Below, piece after piece: positions 27,472 to 33,281 of a stretch of DNA of 33,281 nucleotides. Made by a program: the position numbers and the translations under genes. The notes below the pieces were generated by a model. The model worked only from the letters and a program-made list of their open reading frames with translations, ran no database searches and was not told where the DNA came from. The DNA is from Rhodospirillaceae bacterium (GTDB taxonomy: Bacteria; Pseudomonadota; Alphaproteobacteria; DSM-16000; Inquilinaceae). Each line of letters starts with the position of its first letter. Position 1 is the first letter of the stretch. Location: positions 1-33,281 of the forward strand of contig JACKIG010000037.1 of assembly GCA_020638595.1 (NCBI GenBank), written 5' to 3'.

Positions 27472-28016
27472 TGCGCACCGTCCACGGCCAGGGTCGGCCG
27501 GCTCGACCGGAAACCGGCCAGGATCAATGGGGGGGCGGTGCCACCACCCCGCACCGTGGGAGGGGCGGGCAGTGGGGGCGGCGGCACCGCGTCGCCGGCC
27601 GGGGTCGGGGGTGGGGCCGGACGGCGATCGTCATCCGCGACCGGCTTGAACGCCGGCAGCGGAATGGCTGGGAAACCGGGAAGGTCGGCCAGATGCACCA
27701 GGTGTGCCGTCGGTTCGTCCCCGCCCTCGCCGGCAGGCAAGGGCAGCGGGATATCCGTCACGGCACCGATCAGCTGGTCCGGGCGCATCGGCTCCAGGTC
27801 GGTCCAATTCTCCGCCAGGGCGGCAAGCCGCTCCGGCTGGTTCAGGTAGGCCCATTCGGCGCGCAGGATGCGGATGGACTGGCGCTCCTGCTCGATCGCC
27901 TGATCGAGGGCGTGGCGCTCCGACTCCAGCCGTTCCACCTGGTAGCTGATATGGAACAGCGCCCCGCCGGCCACGGCGATCGCGCCCCACCAGGCGGCTG
28001 TCGTCATACGGATCAT
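27468..28016 (-). CDS. ftsL: Cell division protein FtsL
   Basis: Small bitopic divisome protein; partner of FtsB and FtsQ and activator of FtsWI. 182 residues: one transmembrane helix (about 7-23), a short coiled coil (about 25-50, with QVERLESERHALDQAIEQER), and the conserved RAEWAYLNQPERLAALA that marks alphaproteobacterial FtsL. The C-terminal third (about 125-182) is a Pro-rich low-complexity tail, which makes the protein much longer than E. coli FtsL (121). It sits between rsmH and ftsI with 4-nt overlaps on both sides. Confidence 0.9.
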   Translation of the reverse strand: MIRMTTAAWWGAIAVAGGALFHISYQVERLESERHALDQAIEQERQSIRILRAEWAYLNQPERLAALAENWTDLEPMRPDQLIGAVTDIPLPLPAGEGGDEPTAHLVHLADLPGFPAIPLPAFKPVADDDRRPAPPPTPAGDAVPPPPLPAPPTVRGGGTAPPLILAGFRSSRPTLAVDGAQ

Positions 28017-28981
28017 GCCGCAATCTCCCCTGCTTCGGCCCGGCTGGGGGCGCCCGTGCGCAGTGCGGCCCGCAGCCGGGCGGAGCGTGCGCGGGGGTTG
28101 GCGGCGATTTCCGCCGGGCCCGGCATCACCGGCTTGCGGGTCAGAACCTGGAAGGTCGGGCTGGGCGGCGTCCGGTCGACGGCCGCGGGGCGATGGCGCG
28201 ACTGCCCGGCGCCACCCCCGCTGCGCTCACCCAGGAACCGCTTCACCGCCCTGTCCTCAAGGCTGTGGAACGAGATGACGGCCAGCCGGCCGCCGGGCCG
28301 CAGCAGATGTTCCGCCGCCGCCAGGCCGCGATCCAGCTCCCCCAGCTCGTCGTTCACATGCAGGCGCAAACCCTGGAAACTGCGGGTCGCGGCATCGATG
28401 CCGTCCTTGGCGCGCGGCACGACGCGGCGCACGAGGTCGGCAAGCTCCAGCGTGCGGGCCAGCGGCGCGATGCGCCGGGCGGCGACGACGGCACGGGCGA
28501 CCCGGCCGGCATAGCGCTCCTCGCCCAGCTCCCGGAAGATGCGGGTAAGCTCGCCCTCGCTTGCGGTGTTGACGACATCCGCCGCCGTCGGCCCCTCGGC
28601 CTCCATGCGCATGTCCAGCGGGCCATCGGTGCGGAACGAGAACCCGCGCGCGGGGTCGTCCAGCTGCGGGCTGGCAACGCCCAGGTCCATGGCGACGCCG
28701 TCGACCGGGTCGGCGGTGACGGCGCGGACCAGCCGCACCATGTCGCCGAAGCGGCCCTGGCGGACCACCAGCCGGCCGCCGCTTTGCGCCGCCATCGCCT
28801 GGCCGGCCGCCACCGCGGCCGGGTCGCGGTCCAGCGCCACGACACGGCAGCGCGCGGTCCGCAGAAGCGCGGCCGTGTGGCCGCCGCGCCCGAAGGTGGC
28901 ATCCACCAGCAGGTCGCCGTCGGCGGGTGCCAGCAGCCGGACCATCTCGGCCAGAAGAACGGGGGTGTGCGCGGCGCTCAC
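28013..28981 (-). CDS. rsmH: 16S rRNA (cytosine1402-N4)-methyltransferase RsmH
   Basis: SAM-dependent methylation of C1402 in the decoding centre; formerly MraW. 322 residues. HTPVLLAEMVRLL at the N-terminus, SAM motif VDATFGRGGHTAALL, MDLGVASPQLDDPARGFSF, GPLDMRM and ISFHSLEDRAVKRF are diagnostic. The start is GTG at 28981, forming a GTGA overlap with the mraZ stop. Confidence 0.97.
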   Translation of the reverse strand: MSAAHTPVLLAEMVRLLAPADGDLLVDATFGRGGHTAALLRTARCRVVALDRDPAAVAAGQAMAAQSGGRLVVRQGRFGDMVRLVRAVTADPVDGVAMDLGVASPQLDDPARGFSFRTDGPLDMRMEAEGPTAADVVNTASEGELTRIFRELGEERYAGRVARAVVAARRIAPLARTLELADLVRRVVPRAKDGIDAATRSFQGLRLHVNDELGELDRGLAAAEHLLRPGGRLAVISFHSLEDRAVKRFLGERSGGGAGQSRHRPAAVDRTPPSPTFQVLTRKPVMPGPAEIAANPRARSARLRAALRTGAPSRAEAGEIAA

Positions 28982-29436
28982 GACGCCGCCTCCGGCCGGG
29001 TGCCCGGCTTGGGCAGCGCGTTGCCCTTCGTCAGGGTGGCCCGATGGCGCTCATAGGCCTCGGGCTCCCAAAGCTGGAAATAGCTGCCGAGGCCGACGAA
29101 GCGCACCGCATCGGTGATCCCGGCCTTCTCCATCAGCTCGCGGGGCAGAACGACCCGACCGTCGCCGTCATATTCCATCGGCACCGTGTCGGCGAAGAAC
29201 TCTTCCTCGATCTCGAGTCGCTTAATCGATCCGATCTCGTATTCTTCTACTCTTTGTTCAATCGTGCGCATATATGCCTCTGTCAAACCGTCCAAGGCAT
29301 TAAAAGTAGCATTTGGCCTAAGGTAGAAGCGGCGAGACGTCTCCTCCGACTCGATCGCGGCACGGAATGGCGCGGGAACGCTGGCGCGCCCCTTCCCATC
29401 CACCTTGCTCAGGTACCGTGCCATGAACCGGGCCAT
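28978..29436 (-). CDS. mraZ: Transcriptional regulator MraZ
   Basis: DNA-binding regulator of the dcw operon and its own gene. 152 residues containing two AbrB/SpoVT-like repeats: DGKGRASVPAPFR (13-25) and DGDGRVVLPRELME (about 90-103). The ATG at 29436 has GAGGGATCA just upstream; an in-frame ATG at 29424 is an alternative. First gene of the dcw run. Residues 39-73 (nt 29218-29322) use AT-rich codons (AGG, CCA, AAT, ACT, TTT, AGA, GTA, ACA) that are absent or rare in neighbouring genes, and the patch contains a perfect TTGACA on the coding strand (29286-29281). Confidence 0.95.
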   Translation of the reverse strand: MARFMARYLSKVDGKGRASVPAPFRAAIESEETSRRFYLRPNATFNALDGLTEAYMRTIEQRVEEYEIGSIKRLEIEEEFFADTVPMEYDGDGRVVLPRELMEKAGITDAVRFVGLGSYFQLWEPEAYERHRATLTKGNALPKPGTRPEAAS

Positions 29437-29542
29437 TGATCCCTCGGCTGCCGGTGTTGCTTTCAGTCGCCTCCATCTCGGTTGCCCCCTCGCGTCCCCT
29501 CTCCCGATCCGGGCGACGGCACAGGGCGTTTTCCGATCTCCA

Positions 29543-29607
29543 TGGGCAAATCCGGGATACCATGGTACTTGGTGGAACGCAATGGGATTGCTTAGTAATC
29601 CTGTGGG
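29543..29607. promoter_or_regulatory. Candidate MraZ operator: TGG repeats at 10-bp spacing
   Basis: On the + strand, TGGG (29543), CGGG (29553), TGGT (29563), TGGA (29573) and TGGG (29583) recur exactly every 10 bp, followed by TAGT (29593) and GTGGG (29603). MraZ in E. coli is known to bind TGGGN repeats separated by 5 nt, i.e. the same 10-bp period. The array lies 107-171 bp upstream of mraZ. On the mraZ coding strand the repeats read CCCA, so their orientation relative to known operators needs checking. Confidence 0.55.
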
Positions 29608-29851
29608 AAACCGAGAATGCGCGCTTTCGGCAGTGCTTTGCCAGTCAAATGCTTAACGACTCTGGCATACAGGGGCCAGACTCTAAATCCCACTATCAAT
29701 TTTGTTCTCTGATTGTCCGTGTGGCGGCGCAGCAAAATGCTTCCCGGTGCTTCATCCGACGTCCTGGGACTGGATGGAGACAGCACCGCAGCCGCTGCTT
29801 TCAGGATTCAAGATTTCGCCAATTGGGCCCGTTGGCGACCGCACATATGGT

Positions 29852-29870
29852 GCGCCGACCCTGTCGGCGC
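29852..29870 (-). terminator. Strong hairpin downstream of rnpB
   Basis: GCGCCGAC (29852-29859) and GTCGGCGC (29863-29870) are exact complements with a 3-nt loop, 53 bp beyond the rnpB 3' end on the - strand. The following - strand sequence (ACCATATGTG) lacks a U-run, so it may serve as a processing or Rho-assisted stop. Confidence 0.4.
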
Positions 29871-29922
29871 CGCGCCCACCCAATCCCATGCAGTGCCATG
29901 CCGCACCCATGGGCCGGCGGAC

Positions 29923-30358
<436 letters not shown>

Positions 30359-30363
30359 CCTGC

Positions 30364-30393
30364 AATGTGGCGCCGCGGACCGCCCGATGACAA
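30364..30393 (-). promoter_or_regulatory. Probable sigma-70 promoter of rnpB
   Basis: On the - strand TTGTCA (30393-30388) and CACATT (30369-30364) are separated by 18 nt. The -10 ends 5 nt before the predicted 5' end of RNase P RNA at 30358, the correct distance for a start site there. Confidence 0.6.
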
Positions 30394-30442
30394 GGGCCGT
30401 CCCGCGGTTCGGTGCAGACCGGCCGCGGGTCCGGCCCGCCGC

Positions 30443-30928
30443 TCAGCCGCCGGCCAGCCGTTCGACGATCGGTCGGCTGTATTGCGGCTCGATATCCCAG
30501 GGGAAGTGAATCCAGGTGTCCTGGCTGACTTCGGTCACGAAGGTGTCCACCAGCGGCCGGCCGGCCGGCTTGGCATAGACGGTGGCGAAATGGGCGCGCG
30601 GCAGCATCTCGCGCACCACGCGCGCGGTCCGGCCGGTGTCGACAAGATCGTCGATCAGCAGCCAGCCCTCGCCGTCGCCGTCCACGCGCTTGAGGATGCG
30701 CGCCTCGCGCTGGTCCTGGTGGTCGTAGCTGGCGACACAGACGGTGTCGACCAGGCGGACCTCCAGCTCGCGCGCCACGATCGCCGCCGGGACCAGGCCG
30801 CCGCGGGTGATGGCGACGATGCCGTTCCAGCGCCTGAGATCGGCAAGCCGCCAGGACAGGGCGCGGGCGTTTCGGTGCAGTTCCTCCCATGACACGGGGA
30901 AGCTGCGACTGGGGGGGATCTCGGCCAC
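30443..30928 (-). CDS. gpt: Xanthine (xanthine-guanine) phosphoribosyltransferase
   Basis: Purine salvage enzyme converting xanthine and guanine to their nucleotides with PRPP. 161 residues, close to E. coli Gpt (152) and alignable along most of its length: VSWEELHRNARALSWRL, GIVAITRGGLVPAAIVAREL, DTVCVASYDHQDQRE, the PRPP motif LIDDLVDTG (91-99) followed by RTARVVREM, and YAKPAGRPLVDTFV with QDTWIHFPWD. The start is GTG at 30928, with AGGA about 8 nt upstream. It is a single gene between its own promoter and rnpB. Confidence 0.95.
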   Translation of the reverse strand: MAEIPPSRSFPVSWEELHRNARALSWRLADLRRWNGIVAITRGGLVPAAIVARELEVRLVDTVCVASYDHQDQREARILKRVDGDGEGWLLIDDLVDTGRTARVVREMLPRAHFATVYAKPAGRPLVDTFVTEVSQDTWIHFPWDIEPQYSRPIVERLAGG

Positions 30929-30968
30929 GGGCCCATTCCTGTTGCGGTGCGAAAGCGGATGCCGGGGC

Positions 30969-30998
30969 CTTATAGCCGAACCGCCGGGGACCCGACAA
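30969..30998 (-). promoter_or_regulatory. Probable sigma-70 promoter of gpt
   Basis: On the - strand TTGTCG (30998-30993) and TATAAG (30974-30969) are separated by 18 nt, predicting a start near 30962 and a leader of about 34 nt. Confidence 0.55.
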
Positions 30999-31027
30999 TG
31001 CAGGCGGCCGGGGCGGTTGCCGGCGAC

Positions 31028-31450
31028 CTATACCGGCTGGCTGCTGTCGTACAGGGTGACGCCGTCGATCCGCCAGCTGCCGTCGGGCTGGCGCTGCATA
31101 TGATAGTGGGCGACGACGGGCGCGCCGTCCGGCCCGACGAACAGGACGCGCTGCGTCAGCCCGCCACTGGTCGTCACCAGGTCGAGGAAGTCGACCGACC
31201 GCGGCCGGTAGGCCGGCCGATAACCCCCGCGCACCATGGCCATGAAGGCATCGGGCGTGCGGAAGGCCCGCTGGATCGATGGCGAGGCATAGGCGAAGGC
31301 TTCGGCCGCTGCGTCCCGCCGGAAGGCGTCAAGCTGTGCGCGGATGACGGCGATGATCGCCGCCTGGTCGGCGGCGTCCCCCGCCGCAGGCGTCCCGGGC
31401 CAGGCGGCGACGGCAGCGATCAGGGCCAGGCAGGCAACGACTCGGCCCAT
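31028..31450 (-). CDS. DUF4864-type exported protein
   Basis: 140 residues. An N-terminal signal peptide (about 1-24, ending PAAG) is followed by a single small alpha/beta domain with the features of the DUF4864 family (SnoaL/NTF2-like size): IIAVIRAQLDAFRRDAAAEAFAYASPSIQRAF, then MVRGGYRPAYRPRSVDF and a C-terminal VVAHYHMQRQPDGSWRIDGV, which resembles the beta-strand end of NTF2-like folds. The family call is from memory of its motifs. Function unknown; periplasmic location inferred. The ATG at 31450 has GGAGGAAGG upstream. It follows the lipoprotein gene by 68 bp on the same strand and may share its transcript. Confidence 0.75.
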   Translation of the reverse strand: MGRVVACLALIAAVAAWPGTPAAGDAADQAAIIAVIRAQLDAFRRDAAAEAFAYASPSIQRAFRTPDAFMAMVRGGYRPAYRPRSVDFLDLVTTSGGLTQRVLFVGPDGAPVVAHYHMQRQPDGSWRIDGVTLYDSSQPV

Positions 31451-31518
31451 TGTCGGCCTTCCTCCGGAAGGGTGGGCGACAGCGTGCCCCCAGTCTCGCA
31501 CCGGCGCCGCCCGGCGCG

Positions 31519-32799
31519 CTACGGGCCGTACAGCCGCACCTCCCCCTGGCTGACCGACCGGCTGGACACGGTGAACAGCCGCACCCGGTCGCCGGCCACG
31601 CCCAGGGTCAGCAGGCTCTGGCGTACCGCCTCCGCCCGCTGCAGCACCTGGTGGGCATACAGGGCCTCCGCACTGTCCTGGTCCAGATCCGGGCTCACGG
31701 CGACGACGGCGAAATGGCTCTGGTCGCTGCCGTCGGCGCTGACATGCCCGGCCACCGCCTGCCACAGCGCGGGGCGGACACCGTCCATGTGCTCGTCCAG
31801 GCGGACCACGACCAGGGGCAGGCGCCCGTCGGTACGGAAGAAGGCGTCGAAGCCGCTGCCGATGGCGGTCTGTTGCGGGTCGGCGCTGGGCAGGCCGGTG
31901 CGCCCGACCCCCAGGCCGGGCAGCACGCCGTCGGCAATGGCCTGGCGCAGCGCCGCCAGTTCCGGCGACTTTGCCGGGTCGGTGTCCTGGGCGGCGGCCA
32001 GTTCGGTGTCGACCTCCTCCAGCATCCGGTCGAACAGGGACGCGGTTTCCTCCACCGCGTCCGACAGCCGTTCGCGCGTCTCTTCGTCGGCGGGATCCTG
32101 GGGGCGCAGGGCCGCGGCATCGGCCAGTTGGTCGCGCAGCAGCGACGCCAGCGACCGGTCGGCCGCCACCTCGTCGGCGAGCTGCCCCAGCAGCGCCTCC
32201 GCACCCGCGAGGGTCTGCAGGTGCGCCTCCGCCCGGTCCAGGGCCTCGCGCAGCGCCGGGTCGCCCAGTGCCCCGCCCTGCTGGATCCGGGCGCTGACGC
32301 CTGCCAGCTCGCCGTAATAGGCGACACTCGCGCTTTCCCGCTGGCTGCGGGCGGCGGCCAGCCGCGCATCGTAGGTGGGCAGAACGGCTCTCAGCCGCAT
32401 CAGGTCGGCCGCCAGGGCGCGGTAGCGCTCCGCCTGCGGTGTCCCGGTATCGGGCACCGGCAATACCCGGTCGTCGATCAGCGCCCCGGAATCGTAGAAC
32501 GTGCCCAAGGTCAGGATCGGCCAGTCCGGCTCGCTGACGGGCTCCCGCGGGTCGGCCGGCTCGACCGCGGGCTCGACCGGGGGTTCGCCCGGCGGCACCC
32601 CGGGGGGCACCCGCTCCACCGGAATGACCGGACCGTCCGCGGGCATCGCTTCGTCGCCGGGGGCGGCCTGCGGGTCCGCCTCGGCCGGCGGCCGGCAGGG
32701 CGGCGGCTCGCCGGCCAATGCCGGCCACAGCACATCGCACTCGCCGGTACAGCCGGCCGTGGCGATGAGGGCGGGCAGCAGCCAGAAACGTCGTCGCAT
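31519..32799 (-). CDS. Lipoprotein of unknown function with a degenerate OmpA-like C-terminus
   Basis: 426 residues from the ATG at 32799. A lipoprotein signal (RRRF, hydrophobic core, lipobox ATAGC) predicts lipidation at Cys17. Residues 28-92 are Pro/Glu/Ala-rich, a likely wall-spanning linker. Residues 120-275 are helical and Ala/Arg/Glu-rich with coiled-coil character. Residues 328-426 resemble an OmpA-like domain: LVVVRLDEHMDG, FAVVAVSPD, then a helix with HQVLQRAEAVRQSLLTLGVAGDRV, which mirrors the usual RAxxVxxxLxxxGV motif. The standard peptidoglycan-binding Asp and Arg are not both obvious. An in-frame upstream extension (to 32892) lacks a signal peptide and was not used. I do not recognise the whole protein; an envelope-anchoring role is inference. 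Confidence 0.7.
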   Translation of the reverse strand: MRRRFWLLPALIATAGCTGECDVLWPALAGEPPPCRPPAEADPQAAPGDEAMPADGPVIPVERVPPGVPPGEPPVEPAVEPADPREPVSEPDWPILTLGTFYDSGALIDDRVLPVPDTGTPQAERYRALAADLMRLRAVLPTYDARLAAARSQRESASVAYYGELAGVSARIQQGGALGDPALREALDRAEAHLQTLAGAEALLGQLADEVAADRSLASLLRDQLADAAALRPQDPADEETRERLSDAVEETASLFDRMLEEVDTELAAAQDTDPAKSPELAALRQAIADGVLPGLGVGRTGLPSADPQQTAIGSGFDAFFRTDGRLPLVVVRLDEHMDGVRPALWQAVAGHVSADGSDQSHFAVVAVSPDLDQDSAEALYAHQVLQRAEAVRQSLLTLGVAGDRVRLFTVSSRSVSQGEVRLYGP

Positions 32800-32965
32800 G
32801 GGCACACGCCATCCGTTGCCGGCCGGGTCCGGCGCGGGCGGGCAGACCCCCCCGCACATCCCGGCCTTGGAATCGCCTTCACCCTCCCCCAAATAGCGTC
32901 CAGAGGCAATCGGCCGTCACAGCCCGCGGCGGAAGGCCCGGCGAAGGCCACCCTTCACTCCGCCC

Positions 32966-32994
32966 TTGCCAAAGCCCCGCCCATTGGCTAGCGT
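32966..32994 (+). promoter_or_regulatory. Possible promoter of the tRNA-Arg gene
   Basis: TTGCCA (32966-32971) and TAGCGT (32989-32994) are 17 nt apart, about 45 nt before the tRNA. The -35 is one base from TTGACA; the -10 is poor. Confidence 0.35.
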
Positions 32995-33038
32995 CCGCCG
33001 CCTTGAGGCAGGGCCCACGACGCTCACAGCCTCCGGCT

Positions 33039-33115
33039 GCGCCCGTAGCTCAATTGGATAGAGCATCTGACTACGGATCAGAAGGTTAGGAGTTCGAATC
33101 TTCTCGGGCGCGCCA
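33039..33115 (+). tRNA. tRNA-Arg (anticodon ACG)
   Basis: 77 nt including an encoded CCA. Acceptor arms GCGCCCG (33039-33045) and CGGGCGC (33105-33111) pair perfectly; D arm GCTC/GAGC; anticodon stem TCTGA/TCAGA with ACG at 33073-33075 (A34 presumably converted to inosine by TadA to read CGN); T arm AGGAG/CTTCT with loop TTCGAAT. The discriminator is G33112. Confidence 0.97.
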
Positions 33116-33281
33116 TTTCGTACTTTCCCGCACTAACAGGGCGCGGAAAAATCCGCTGACCCATCGATGCTTGGCCGTTGGTGGTGCGAATTTCGGTGGG
33201 CATGGGCCATTTTCGGCAAGACCACCGTGGATGCCGGGGGTTTCTACGCCCCGGAGCCGCCTTGCGGGCTGACTTCGGGGA
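33116..33281. other. Sequence after tRNA-Arg to the window end, no gene seen
   Basis: 166 bp. It holds one small hairpin (GCGGA at 33143-33147, TCCGC at 33152-33156, loop AAAA) without a U-run. No repeat of the tRNA 3' end or integrase start is visible before the window ends, so it is unclear whether an island begins here. Confidence 0.4.

Larger units (their letters stand above)
29437..29922. other. 486-bp mraZ-rnpB intergenic region, AT-rich in its middle
   Basis: No convincing gene. The stretch from about 29540 to 29850 is visibly lower in GC than all surrounding DNA. It holds the phased TGG array (29543-29607), a weak -35/-10 pair on the - strand (TTGCGT and TATCCC, 17-nt spacing) that may drive mraZ, an imperfect hairpin around 29661-29682, and a strong hairpin at 29852-29870 just downstream of rnpB. 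A 64-codon GTG-started frame (29592-29786, - strand) has no family resemblance and was not called. Confidence 0.6.

Noticed and set aside
29592..29786. 64-codon GTG-started frame on the - strand between rnpB and mraZ
   Set aside because: No ribosome site, no recognisable motif, and it covers the candidate operator and promoter region.
32800..32960. Promoter of the lipoprotein gene
   Set aside because: Only weak matches (GTGACG, GCTATT) were found; not distinguishable from chance.

Overview
The window is high-GC (about 70% by eye) chromosomal DNA of an alphaproteobacterium, probably a Rhodospirillales-type organism. The evidence is the alphaproteobacterial division/cell-wall (dcw) gene order running from mraZ through ftsZ and on into lpxC, bamD, recN and ligA, the position of rnpB just upstream of mraZ, and a promoter matching the alphaproteobacterial EcfG consensus. 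No species can be named from the sequence alone.

Layout, left to right. Positions 1-4432 are on the + strand: an M24B aminopeptidase P (open at the window edge), an overlapping TPR-methyltransferase, and a secreted EF-hand protein behind an EcfG-type promoter. A convergent hairpin separates these from everything that follows, which is on the - strand up to about 32.8 kb. Read in transcription order, the - strand carries: a lipoprotein of unknown role, a DUF4864-type secreted protein, xanthine phosphoribosyltransferase (gpt), RNase P RNA (rnpB), then mraZ-rsmH-ftsL-ftsI-murE-murF-mraY-murD-ftsW-murG-murC-murB-ddl-ftsQ-ftsA-ftsZ, a good intrinsic terminator, then lpxC, bamD, recN and ligA. A tRNA-Arg(ACG) on the + strand lies near the right edge.

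The dcw block is a complete pathway. MurB, MurC, MurD, MurE, MurF and Ddl build UDP-MurNAc-pentapeptide; the D-N-P-R motif in MurE indicates meso-diaminopimelate. MraY and MurG make lipid I and lipid II. FtsW and FtsI polymerise and crosslink at the septum, under control of FtsL, FtsQ, FtsA and FtsZ. LpxC (lipid A) and BamD (outer-membrane proteins) extend the envelope theme. RecN and LigA are DNA repair and replication genes at the end of the run. Ten junctions are 4-nt ATGA or GTGA stop/start overlaps, so the operon is probably strongly translationally coupled.

I see no clear phage, transposon, CRISPR or defence system. The most interesting signals are non-coding or hidden inside genes: a 10-bp-phased TGG array upstream of mraZ (candidate MraZ operator), a sharply AT-rich codon patch inside mraZ, a CtrA-like box written in rare codons inside lpxC, two large palindromes between recN and ligA (one containing the recN stop codon), and the EcfG promoter.
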